Shown: piece after piece, positions 44,402-56,700 of the stretch | How positions within the stretch are numbered: position 1 is the first letter of the stretch | Layout of the letters: every line of letters starts with the position of its first letter | Source: Phytophthora hibernalis | Lineage: Eukaryota > Oomycota > Peronosporomycetes > Peronosporales > Peronosporaceae | Direction of reading: 5' to 3' | Assembly: GCA_012656075.1 (NCBI GenBank) | Contig: JAAKBF010000171.1 | Coordinates: 124,001 to 188,000 of the forward strand | Length of the DNA stretch: 64,000 nucleotides | Notes under the pieces: generated by a model | The model's database searches: none | The model's input: only the letters and a program-made list of their open reading frames with translations | What the model was told of the DNA's origin: nothing | Program-made: the position numbers and the translations under genes

Positions 44402-47400
44402 ATGGCGATCGCAACGGCGACGGTGCCGGCGTTGCTCCGGTCCCTACGGCAGGCCTCGACGGCCCCCGCGGCCTCTAACCCCATGGACCAAGCAGTTGAC
44501 CGTCTCATTTCCACATCCTCGCTCTCGGAGACGCAAAATCTCGTCTTCGGTGCGTGCAATCCGGTGTCGTATTAAGTATACACTCCCATTCGCCTGACAG
44601 TGTATACTATACCGTATATTGCCCAGGACTGGTGCGTTGCGCCAAGGACCATCACTCTGCTGTGTTCACTGAGAGTTTGTATGATAAACTGCAACAAGCG
44701 GCGGCTATTTGCACCGAACCGTCAAGCAAGGCGCAGTACCTAGGCTTCGTGCTACTTGAGGAGAGTGTCCATCTCTTGGAGACGCTGCAAGTGTCCACCC
44801 TGCGCCAAGTGCTGCTCAAGTGTTTTAACGCCAACAACAGCGTTTTATCTGGTTACACGGCGGCTCTGACAGCTGCAGATGGACCCTTTCGGGGTCTAGC
44901 TGCGACATGTGAAACAGTCGAGAAAACACTGCACATGGTCGCTCCGGTGCTCAAGACTGTCCTCATGGACAATTCTCACACAGAAGGACACAAATCTGCC
45001 GTGTTGGACGCTCTGAGCCGCATCGCCTGGCACTTTGACGACGACTCGGAGGACCACGCGGCTGTGAGGACGTCGGTGGTCGACATCTTGGTACAGGCGC
45101 TGGAGCTCGTGCCGCACTCGCAGCTGGCCCAAGCTGCCTACGTGACTCACGTGGCGCTGATTGTGGATCTGGTCAGCACTTTGGCTGCTCGCAGCAAGGA
45201 ACAAGTGACGCTGGCGAGGCGAACGGCGCGTTTTGTGCTCGAATCAACGCAGCTTTTGGTCGAAAGAATGTAGGCGTTATCGCTCTGCTGCAGTCGCTGG
45301 AGCAGCTGGCCCAAGCTGTACCCGAGGCAATCTGGTGCTCGGTTTTCCTTACTTCCACTGCGTATTTCTTGGTGGACAAGTGCGAGACGCCACTGGAGCA
45401 ACGGTTGGTGCTGCGTGTGTTAGCGCACACGCTGGAATTTGGACGTGAAGTCGTTTCGAGCAGAACGGATGGACGTGGTGTGTACGTGGAGATTTTACTA
45501 CTGCCATTGTCGTCTATGATATCATTGCACGGCAGCACTGTGTCGGAGCTGCTGAAGCTGGTGATGGAGATCAAGTCGGCGTGCAATTTTAATCGTCAAG
45601 CTGATTCTGGGGAACATGCGTCTCCGACGGAGACGGCAACTCATGCGCGCTCGGCTGTGCGACTGATCAGTGATGAAGAAGTTTGTCGACGCTGGTTGGG
45701 CTCCCTCTTTCCATTGGAGGACGCAGTATATTCCGATGCCAACAACCCAACAGACAAGTGGCTAGCACTACTGTTGGTAGCGCTGTTGTCCGACGGACGA
45801 TCTTCTATCCGTGGCGACGCTGCTAAATGCTTTGAACGACAAGTGGACTGCAGCCCTAAGTTTTGGGGCACCGACTCTACCAAGTCGTTGGTGGCAAGTT
45901 TGGTATTTCTTGTTTCACAGCACCCGCCTGGAAATGTCAAGGCAACATCAGCACGTCGCTTCGGCGAGTGGATGTCCTCGTGCTTGTATTCAATGGCAGC
46001 ACTAGCAGCTACAACTACAGATACTATGCGGATCGTGCTTCGCATGATCGATAGCATGAATGGCACTACCAAGATGCAACCCATGGCACTCAAACTCATG
46101 TATGAAGTGTGGCGTCACGAATCTCGTGTGTTTCCGCGGCTGGAGGCTATGTTGCTTGAAGCCACTGACGAGGACGTCGAGCGACACATTGTGAAAATTG
46201 CCACGATTAAAACGTTGTGCGAGAAAGACCCAGAGTTGGGAGTGCAGTTCATTCCGTCCATCCAAGGATTTCTCGAAGACGAGCTGGAGTCAGTGGTTTC
46301 GATGGCCATGGATGCTATCACTGCATTGTGTGGGGGAGATTGCCTCGACTTTTACGTTGCATTCAAGATCATTGCTCAGAAAATGCGGAAGAACAAGGTG
46401 AGCTGTGTTGACAAGCCACTATTCCAGGAGCGTTTATGCTGTTTCTACGCGCTTGGTGGGGCCGAAAGCGCAGCAAATGAAAAGAACGCGTCAAAACTGC
46501 TTAGTCAGGCTTGGGAGTTTGCAGACAGCGAACACTCAAGCGTACGGAAAGCTGCATATGCAGCGATGTCCGAGTTTCCTCTCAATATGTTGGGATTGTC
46601 CATGCCAGTTGATGACAGCATGGAGCAGGGCAGTGATGATGAGGATCAAGTGACAGAGGAGGAAGTTGAGGAGCAACTCGATGATTTGATGCAGCGTCTT
46701 AAGTATGAGCACGACGCTGACGTTCGCTCCGAGATCGAAAAGTTGATGACACGTGTTATCGAGTATGAGAGTACGAAATTGACTGCGGGCGTTGGTCGCG
46801 GACAGCGGATGGCATCTGCAGCATCGGGTGATAAGTGGCAACAACAGCAAACCTCCCAGCAGACAGGATCACTCATGGTTGTGTCAGCTGCAGCTACTAA
46901 AGAGATGAAGGCACTTCTCCCATCAAGAGAAGAGGTGCTAGCATCGGATTCAAATGTGACTGACTGGAGTGGCTTTCTCTTGGCCTACCAACCAAAAGCA
47001 GTGATTGATACGAAAAACGTGAAGCGGAAAGATAAACTTGTTCGACTTGCGACGCAGAATGTTGACGAGCTGACGGAAACAGTTACAACTGTGCTTCAAT
47101 GCATGGAGCTTCCGTGGGCAGCAGCAAGCACATCAGCGGATGCCGAGTCGAATTGTAAGGTGTTCTTACACATACAAGCTCAGATGAAAGGATGGAGAAC
47201 CTTTATGGCAACGTACGTAACTTCGCTGGAGGAATTGGCGGGGTTGAAGACACCTGTTGGTGTTGACGACGCCGACGTTGCCTTTCGTGTGTTCTCCGAA
47301 GGTGTTGCAAGCCTGATCTCTTCGCTACTTCGTGATAGCCCAAACAAACTTGGGGGTTTAATGGCTGTTGGTGCGTTGCTGGGGCAATTGTGTGAAACGA

Positions 47401-49997
47401 GGCATTGGCTGAACCCCCAACTGCGCCTGAAGTACGAAGAAACCGTCGAAGAGCTCACGCAACGACTAGCTTTGTCGATTGAACAAGCTCGCGTGTTTTC
47501 TGTCGACGACGGGGATGTTCGCTCCTCAGATATTGGTGCTTCGATTGCACTTCAGCTCTCCTTTGGTCGACGGGAGGTTGATGCAAGTGATGATTGCAGC
47601 AATTTCTGCCTCCAACTGGGGAAGATTGAGCAGATGTTTAAGGGGCTGTATCTTAACGCTTCTGACGAGCTGTTGCGCGCAAGTGCGCTGTTGGGACTGA
47701 GCCATGTCGGCACTCTTTACACGAACGGCAAAAAGCTGGAAACCTTCGAAATGACTCAATGGAGACAACAACGAGTAAAGCCAATCGCCGAGCTCGTTTT
47801 CTCGTCTTTCCTGGATGCCGATCATGCAGAACGTCAAAGTAAGTCCTCGTCTAACGGGGACGTGGTCTTCCCTCTCTACAAGGAAACGGAAGTAAGCACT
47901 TCTCTTGGCAAAGTTCCCGCTGATTTCGATCTATCTGGTGGTGTTTTTGCGATGGGCGTCATTGGTGGGGCTAGCACACTTGGCTAGTGGTTTCTCGGGT
48001 ATCAGACGTTTGGACTGGCTTACGAATGTGCAACAAGTTCTTGAAGCCTTGTGGGAAACAGTTAACGGTGCTGGTGCTAGCATCGTAGCGGTTGCGCTTG
48101 GGCCTGTACTACTGCAATGCGTGCAGCTTAATTTAAAACCATCGTCGAGCCTGGGAAATTTTGTTACGAGTTGCATCCAGCGTGGTGCTGACTCTGATAC
48201 TCATATCGGTAGTGGATTTGTTGTGACAGCAGCAGCGTTTGTGCTGTGCCGCTTAGAAACCTTTGGGGGCTTCTCTAGCACTATTCAACATCAAACCACA
48301 TTGGTTGTTGAGATGATTCGGCGAGTGTTTGAAAACGAAAGCACCGAGGTGGGTGCTGTGCGCCCGTTGATGTTATCCGGTATCGCGAATTTCTTCCACC
48401 TGGCATTTGGTATATCAGGATCCTCGAAGCTTAGCTTGGATGGTAGTGTAGAGCTTACACTCGACCCCGACACTATCGATACGCTTGTCAAGCTCGCTCG
48501 AGTCGAGTCTGCAAAGAGTGGAAGGAAGTGTGGTTTCTCTAGGGCAGTCCTTGGTGCAATCGCTAGCACGGCGGACAATTTTTATGTTTCTCAGAAGAAG
48601 AAATCGTTCGATGTCGAGCTTCGCACTCTTCCATCAAGGAGCTTGTTGGCAAAAACGCTCGAATGGCTCCGGCAAACGAATCCGTCAGAGAATATCCGTC
48701 CCCAGCCATCATCTGCTCAAACAATCCCAGAGACTCGAATAGCGATATCGCTGTTGGGCTGTCTGACGTCAGCAGGATCCGTGCTTCCGTTGCTGGACTA
48801 TGCTGCATTAGCGCGTTGCGTGATGTTACGGTTCTGTTCTGTTGAAACGAGCGTCGCATGCGTTCGATTCGCTGCTACACAGGGTAGTTGTGACGAACTC
48901 TTCGCAGGCGAGTTGCTGTCCAGCAGGTGGTTTGGAAATGTTGACGCGGTTGTTCAGACAGAGCTGATCGGCGGACTTTCGATCGTAGCTACTCGCGTCC
49001 CAACGGATGTTCTGCGAGCACTTTTGATGACGATATTCGACATTCTCAAGGATATCTGGCGATGTGACGTATCAAGCAGCAACAGCGCTCCTCTCTTTGA
49101 CAGCTGGACCTCGATGCTTGGTTCTATCGCGGATGCCACGCCAAGTCGTCGCATTTCTGAGACTTCCCTGGATATGGTCAACCAGATCATTCTTGAAAAA
49201 TTGTCGTGGAGCTTCCGTTTGGGCTAGATGCCTCACACTTTGTGGAGCAATTCGCTATTCGTGTTTTGTCGAAGGTGAACTACGGCGAGCAGGGCCCTGC
49301 AGGCAAATTCTTGATGCCCTCAGGATCAAGCTCTTCCTTATGGAGCTGGTGGAGAAATGGCGTGTTCATTGTCGAGCTAGCACGCCTCAACGTGCTAACG
49401 ATTGGGAAGCGCGAAGCCTCCCTGGTATTCCAGTGGGTTTTGCGTCACGAATTTGATGAATGGACGGATGACAATCTGGTCGACACGTACTTGCTGCCCC
49501 TCGTCGCTCGAGTTGGCGCTCTTGTTGCCCAGCATACGAAACCTGGAGAAAACGTTTCTTCGCTCATGGATGTACTGGATGCTTTCAGCCGGGGCATGTC
49601 TTCGCTTGACTTTTCTGTTCGTTCGGACGAGTTTAAGCGCCTGGCTCTTTTCGATGTAGTGGCGAGTGTGTTGTCTTGGAATTTATCCTTGAGTCACGAC
49701 AAGTTCGTGGCGAAGCTGGCGCGCTCCGAAATCGCAGGCATTGACAGCGCAACCGATTTGTTACCTTTTGGGCTGATAATGTGTGCACACAGCGCAAAAT
49801 CTGTATCGGCGCTGGGCGAGAGATTGTTGGCGTTGCTGGAGCAGCTAATTCGCCTAGAGACGGTCGAGGCGGCGGGGTATATTGCTGCCCTCCAAGTGTG
49901 CAGTCGGCAAATGTACATAGCGGCGGACAGTTGGCATATCCCAAGTACGATGCTGAGGCAGATCAGAGAATTTTGGAGCATTAGCGGTATGGAGTGA
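44402..49997 (+). CDS. Focadhesin/RST1-like giant ARM-repeat protein
   Basis: Exon 1 (44402-44549), a 77-bp intron (44550-44626, GTGCGT/CAG), and one long exon encode about 1,840 residues, close to plant RST1 and animal focadhesin. Helical HEAT/ARM-type repeats fill the whole length. The pattern VSMAMDAITALCGGDCLDFYVAFKII, followed by a recurring helix pair, fits the focadhesin region. A Glu/Asp-rich loop (EEEVEEQLDDLMQRL) lies near 46660. In plants and animals the family supports the SKI/exosome mRNA-decay machinery and membrane processes. Frame slips: AAA 45263-45265, about 47970-47985, and A5 49196-49200. The family call is moderate; the length and repeat character are firm. Confidence 0.65.
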
Positions 49998-50379
49998 AAA
50001 AGTGTGCACTCAGAAAACTACATCAAACAAGATTAATGCGAAGTCTATGACTTGGTTTCAATCCTTTTGATGAAGTTACAGTATTGGCGTTGCACTTGCG
50101 TTCGTTGTCTGATAGCTGTAGTCAGTCTGCAGGATGATACTCTTGGCGTCGACCCAGTCAAACTAGCAATTGACGTGTACTTCGAAATGTTAACCAACCT
50201 ACGAAGTACTACATGTACGTAATAAAATGTTGCTCTTGTTTGCTTTGGGTTTGCTGAAGTACATGTACAGTGGTTAGTGGCGGAGGAAAGCAACAAGCAC
50301 GAGTAGTTTTAGAAGTGTATCACACATTACAAGATCCAGGACACTCGCTATTTTCCAGTCTACCCGCCCCCAGGCTCGA
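49998..50379. other. Convergent intergenic region
   Basis: This 382 bp holds the 3' ends of the focadhesin-like gene and the AP-4 beta gene. No gene, RNA or repeat is recognised. Confidence 0.5.
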
Positions 50380-50827
50380 TCAGCCGAACAGGATGCGGCG
50401 CATGAGGTCGGCGAACTGCGATCCGGAGGCCTCGTCCTCGCCCTTGATGGTGGCGCGCAGCGTGCGGTTCGCCTTCTCCACCAGCGTTTCGGATAGGAAG
50501 TATCTGCCCTGTGTATCCTGCGCGTAGAAGAAGAACTTGTACTGCGAACCCACGTCGCCCGACGCCATCGTCACGATGCCGTGCGACGCGAACGCCTGCT
50601 CCAGCTCGTTCTGCGGAGGCAGAGTTGGCAGCTGCACCACCACCTCAGCCACCACAGGTCGACTACCCCACTGACCTTGGAACGTCGGGGCATCCATGAC
50701 TGGAGTCGGGGCCAGAGCAAAGGCCGGGCCGGCAGCCTGAGGCGGGGGCCGCTCGATGCCGAGCCGAAGTCCATGTCCAACAGATCCATGCTGGGTGCTG
50801 CCGGCTGCGGGGGCGGGGCAGTGTTTC

Positions 50828-50858
<31 letters not shown>

Positions 50859-52988
50859 TTGTGGTCCATTATCGTAGCTGTCCTCATCCTCGCCCTCTTC
50901 CTCCTCATCATCTTCGTCATCCAGAGGCGCAACAGTGCCGGCCAGATGCAAAGTCGACACGAAGAGCTCGCTGGGCTTGTTGTACACGACTGCGAGAGAG
51001 TTGAACTCCTGGAACAGCTTGTCCTTCAGGTCCGTCTCGATGGACTCCGCAAACACGCCGACAGTCTCCTCAGTGCGGAATTGCGCCACGATGGCGGCCG
51101 CCTGCTCCGTCGGCTGCTGTTCCAGCAGACGGTAGTACAGCAGCGCACGGTCACGCACATCCTGGTGGTTCGACTCGTTGATAGCGGATCCCAGCAGCCG
51201 TCCCAACATGCTCTGCATCTCAGGAGGACGCTTGAAGAAGAGCTTCATAGTGGCAGCCAACAGCTCAAGCAGCACGGACGGGGCGGCCTCGTCGTTGAAT
51301 TCGTCGATAAGCTTCTCAAGCACGTACGGCGCGCGACGCAGATCCTGACCGAACTCGCCCAGCATCCAAACTACCGCAGCCTTCGCGGCGGGCTGTTCCA
51401 CCGAGGCGATAATGCGAGCCAGCACCGGAAGAACATCGTGGCGCTTCTCGGGGTACTTGCGCAACAGGTCCTTCATCACCACCAGGCTTTCGTCACGCAC
51501 GTAGTCAAGGTCCAACTCCAGGAAGTCCACCATCGTGTCCATGATGTGGTCTTGCATCTGCTCGACGAGCTGCTCCGCCGCCTGCTGGCCGTAAGCTTCT
51601 GGCACGTTGCCTCCACTCGGGTACTGCTGGGGAATCGTGTTCACCGAAAGGTTGGGGCTCACTGCGATGTCAGCAATCGCGCGGATTGCACGCCGCGCCA
51701 GCTCCTGGTCCACATCCGTGACATACTCACTGAGCTCTGTGACAATATCGGCCACATTGGCGCCATCCGCCACGAGCGCCATCACGTCGATCTTGACGTA
51801 CTTGACGTGCGTCGGCTCGTTGTATCGGTTGTAGAACTGGCGGTAGTCGCGGCTGAACACATGCGGCTTCTTGCCAACCAGTAGCAAGATGTGGTGCAGC
51901 ACGCAGTAATTGATCTCGTGGCTGCCGCCGGCCATGAGCGTGAGCAGCGGCTGCCGCATGCGCTCGAACACTTGGTCCTGGATCTGCTCCATGCCGCGGG
52001 CCTGCGTGAGGTTGAAGAAGCACTTGGCCGTGGCCAACACCACGGCGCTGTTGGACACGCGCAGACACTGCTCCAGCGTGTTCATGATGGTAAACACCTC
52101 ATCAGGCCCCGAGGACTTGTACCTGGCCACGATCTCCAAAATGTTGCACTGGCCCCACTCGTTGAAGTCCGAGATGCGACTCAGCAGGTGCATGACAATG
52201 GGCTGGTTGATGGCGATGCCTCCTTCGTCCGTCATGATCTCGTTGAGCGCCACGAGGCAGTTGGAAACCACCTGCGGGTCGCGGTCCCGGATCATGTTGT
52301 ACAGGGTGTCGATCATGTCGCTCTCCTTGATGATCTCCGGGTTGAGCGAGTAGACCTTGAGGATGCCGATGACGCCCGTCTTGCGCACGTAGGCGCTCGT
52401 GTCCGTGAGCGAGGCCTGCAGCGGGTCGTGGATGTACTCGAGGATGGAGTCGAGTCGCAGTGAGCAGAGTGAGCGCAGCGCCAGGCCGCGCACCATGGGG
52501 TCCTCGTTGCGGCAGTCGTTGAGCAGCGTGTTGATGCACATGATGGCGAGCTCCGAGTTCTTCTGCGCGTAGTTGGTGAGGTACAGGTACACCATCTTCT
52601 TCGAGATGAGGTCCTTGGTGTCCACGCACAGCACCATCTCGCTGAAGAGGCGCGACACGTCGATACCAAGCGTCATGTACGCGATGACCTTCTTGATGAT
52701 CTCTCGCTTGCGCTTCACGTCCTTCTCCACAGTCACCTCGCGCAGCAGCTTGGAACAGAGTTGGTATTAGATTAGAAGGTCTCCATAGTGTATAAAGTAT
52801 GAGAGTATGGCTAGACACGTACGTTCTTGAGCTCGTTCACCTCGCCCTTCTTCTTGTCTGTGAAGTAGTTGGGATTGCTGCCTCCTGCAGGTCGTTGGAC
52901 GCCTGAAGCGTTACTGGGAGGAGGAGGCATTCCCCTGGGGGCCTTGGGACGGGTACGAAGGGTTCATGGCGCCCATGGACGGGAACAT
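50380..52988 (-). CDS. AP4B1: AP-4 complex beta subunit (beta-adaptin)
   Basis: Exon 1 (52823-52988) has a Pro-rich start and NELKNLLRE; a 74-bp intron (52749-52822, GTACGT/AAG) follows; exon 2 holds the adaptin trunk. Trunk blocks: KKVIAYMTLGIDVSRLFSEMV, PMVRGLALRSLCSLR, YSLNPEI, NEPTHVKYVKIDVMALVA and RDRALLYYRLLEQQ. These fit AP-4 beta better than AP-1/2 beta. The hinge is acidic with an 11-Gln run (~50825-50860). The ear domain ends with DLMRRILFG. AP-4 sorts cargo from the trans-Golgi network. Slips: G5 52937-52941 (one base too many) and G5 50744-50748 (one too few). The start at 52988 is a choice among three close in-frame ATGs. Confidence 0.85.
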
Positions 52989-53792
52989 GGCAGGGCTGGA
53001 GACTGTGGGCGACTACGCGGCAGATCCTCGATGTGGTACGCTGAGTCACGAACGCACGACCGAGTTATGACGTTTGGTGGTATGACAGATGACAGGTGGT
53101 GACATGGCTACATGTAGCCATCTGTGTTTTTGGATCGCGTCAAAAGTGGACGGATTGGAGGACGACGGGATGCGTCCGGATCGTTGCGTGCTTCTGGACA
53201 AGCGGCAAAATATCCACCGCCTCACTTCACCGGCACTGCATCCGCAGTCAGCGGCTTCCCGGAGTTTGTTGAGGTGTGCAAGAAACTCTACTGTAGATTC
53301 AATAGTCGCTTGCTGCCTCTGTGTCGTGGTCGTGCATCAAGGGTAAGATGTGCATGCGTCTGCAGCGCGCCGACAGAATCTCTGGGCCTTCCTCTGGACG
53401 TTTTTAATACTTGTAGCTGTCCAAGACGAGATAGAACGCAGTCCGCTGCCAGCACGACGACTGATTCTTGAGACAGAACTCATATTAATACTGCAGCAAC
53501 AATACCACGGCAACGTACCGTGCCATGATCCGAAGGAGGCCATGATTACTCCGTGCAATCAACACCGAACAGCGCGAAAGTCCCGCACAGCAGAATCCAC
53601 TTCACTTGGCGTGGTGTACGACACTGCATCCTGAACTCCGCTACAGAATGCTTGTTGAAGTGGCCGTTACTGGGTACAGCGACCGATCTGCTGAAACGAG
53701 TCCCCATTATTCAATTCGCCTTGTGCCAGACAAACCGAGCGTCTAACCATCGAGCGGAGTGAATCGACAGCGCTTCACCGTTGCTTACCACC
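52989..53792. other. Divergent intergenic region
   Basis: This 0.8-kb region lies between the AP-4 beta and ABCA starts, which point away from each other. It holds short frames only; none is convincing. It must contain both promoters. Confidence 0.5.
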
Positions 53793-56700
53793 ATGGACGA
53801 GCCACTGACGGTCAATGCGCCAGCATCGCAACGCACCAAGCGCTCCAACCTGCGCTTCGTGCCCGTGCTGCTGCGCAAGAACTGGCTGCTCAAGCGCAAA
53901 CACCCCGTCGCGCTCTTCTTCGAGGTGTTCACGCCCGTGCTCTTCATCATTGTCATGGACATCGTGCGCACCACCAGCTCCGACAAGACTGTGCCCTCTG
54001 GCTTCACCTCCGGAACCACGTCCTACAACCTCTTCAACCCGGCAGGTTGGTCGCTAGTGGGCCCCAACACGACGCCCATGTTCGCCACGCCCGAGACGAC
54101 CCTCTCGGGCCTCATGCTGCACTTGAGTTACCTGTCCTTCGACTACGGTCGACTCATGAAGACCTTCACGTCGGAGAACCGCTCCATCTGCGAGCGAGAC
54201 CTCGCTCTCGGAGGTCGCGTGAGTCTCAACACGTCGTCACCTTACGCTCTACCGTCCGAGTGCGAAGGCCGTGTGTCGCCGTTCAAGTTTGCGATTGCAC
54301 CCGACGATGACTTTACGAGGAACTACTTCTACGAGACCATGAAGCTGTGGTACCCTACCGTAGTCATCAACGACTCGTCCAATGCGTCGCAGCTCGTGAT
54401 CCCGTCGTTCGAAGACAGCACAGTATTTTTGATACCGAGGAAGCCTTGGAGAAGTACGTCGAGTCTTCGGACTACGCCAAGACAGCAGCTCAGCCGCGCA
54501 TCTTCGGCGCCATTGTCTTCGCAGATCACCCGACGGATGCCAGTGCGATCGGCCAGCCTGCTTCGATCGAGTACACGCTGCGACTCAATTCGACCTACGT
54601 CGGTGACAGTGAGGACAATCGCTACATCCCAAGGACTGTTGGCGGCGACGGTGCCTCGCTGTGGGACTCCTTTGAGCGCAAACTGGAAACCGCAGACTAC
54701 CAGCAGTACACGACGAACGGGTTCATGACTCTGCAGACGCTTGTGACGCGTTTCGTCAATTGTCTGCCGGACTGGGATGCCGAAACCAGGACAACAACGG
54801 GGTCCTGCCAAATCAATTCGTCGACTGCGGCCTCCTCCTCCGACTTGGACGTGCGTCTGCTGGAGACCATCGTGAACGACTCTGCTACCAAGTACACTGC
54901 TATCTTGTTCAGTGAGCTACTGGGAGAAACGTCTCCACTCAGCGCTGCCGTCACGGACCTGCAGCTGGATAATGCCACACGTGAAGCCTTGCTGACTCCG
55001 CTCCGCCAGGCACCGCAGCCGTATCTCGGATCGCTCACCACGCCGTTCCCTATCAACTCGTTTGCATCGTCCTCATTCTACGATGCGGTCACGGACGCCT
55101 TCCCCATTTTCTTCATCCTCACGTATCTGCACCCGCTGTCCAAGATCCTCGTCGGCTTGATGTCTGAGCGAGAGACGCGATCGCGCGAGCTCATGAAGAT
55201 TCTTGGCGTCAAGGAGTCCAGCATCGTCATCTCCTGGTACATCACTTACATCGTTATCCTGTTCATCAGCTGTGTACTACAGGCTCTAGTGGCAGTCGCC
55301 GAGTTGTTCCCGAACACAAACGTCGTGCTGCTGTTCCTGTTTTTCTTTCTGTTCAGCATGAGCGTGTTGGCCTTCGCCTTCATGATCAGCTCCATGTTCT
55401 CGCGATCACGCACAGGTGTCTACGTGGGCTTCATCACATTTTTCATCATGTACGGCGTGACGGGGCTTTCAGTGATTCATCTTCGGAGTCGTCCAAGAAC
55501 ATCGCGTGTCTGCTGTCCCCAGCCGGACTCGTCTTCGGTGTCAACTCCCTATCTTCTGCAGAAACCTCACAGGTGGGTATCTCATTTTCGACCGCCTCGG
55601 AGCGCATCAACAACTTCCGCTTCGCCACGGCGCTCTGGTACTTTGCTCTGGACACGATATTGTACACGTTGCTTGGCTTGTACTTCGAGAAGGTCGTCCC
55701 GAAGGAGTATGGCATGCCCGAGAAATGGTATTTCCCACTTCGTCCGTCGTACTGGAGGAGACCAAGGAAGTTCTTGACATCGACGACTTCGCGGCTGAAC
55801 GAGAACGAACCTGCTGTGGCAGTCGAGGTAAACCCCAACATTGAGCCGGTGAGTGCCGACTTGTTGGACCAAGAGCGGTCGGGTGAAGCACTCTCTGTCC
55901 AAGGTCTTCGAAAGGTGTTTCCTGTGCCCGGTGGCCAGAAAGAAGCCGTGAAGGGACTGCACATGAACATGTACTCGGGCCAAATCACGTGCTTGCTCGG
56001 TCACAACGGTGCCGGCAAGACGACTTTGATATCGATGCTCACCGGTGTTACACCTCCCACGGCAGGCGATGCTACATTCCACGGGCTCTCCTTCCGCGAA
56101 GACATCGACGAGGTCCGCGAGTCACTCGGTATCTGCTTTCAGCACGACGTCCTGTACCCGGAGCTGTCTGTCCAAGACCATCTCGAGTTCTACGCTCGCA
56201 TCAAGGGATACACGGGCGAGAACCTTGCCGACGAAGTCACCGCGAAGATCCGTGAGGTCGGTCTCGTGGACAAGCGTGACATGATCACCAGTGCGCTGTC
56301 TGGAGGTATGAAGCGTAAGTTGTCGGTGGCTATTTCGTTGCTGGGGGATAGCTCGCTTGTGTTTCTGGATGAGCCGACGTCAGGAATGGACCCGTACTCT
56401 CGACGAAGCACGTGGGAGATCCTTATGGACAACCGGCAGAACCGCGTGATGGTGCTGACGACGCACTTCATGGATGAAGCAGACATCCTGGGCGACCGCA
56501 TCGCGATCATGGGTGAGGGCGAGCTCCGCTGCTGCGGGTCCGCCCTCTATCTGAAGAACCAATTCGGGGTCGGCTACAACCTTACCGTCGTGAAGGAGGA
56601 AAACTGCGACGACTCGAGGGTGATTGAGTTCGTCTCTCGATACGTACCAGCCAGCCACGTGCTAAGCAACGTGGGTACTGAGATCGCGTTCCAGCTGCCT

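Noticed and set aside
50844..52463. 346- and 190-codon frames antisense to AP-4 beta
   Set aside because: Leu/His/Arg-rich mirror frames of a conserved adaptin; no independent evidence.
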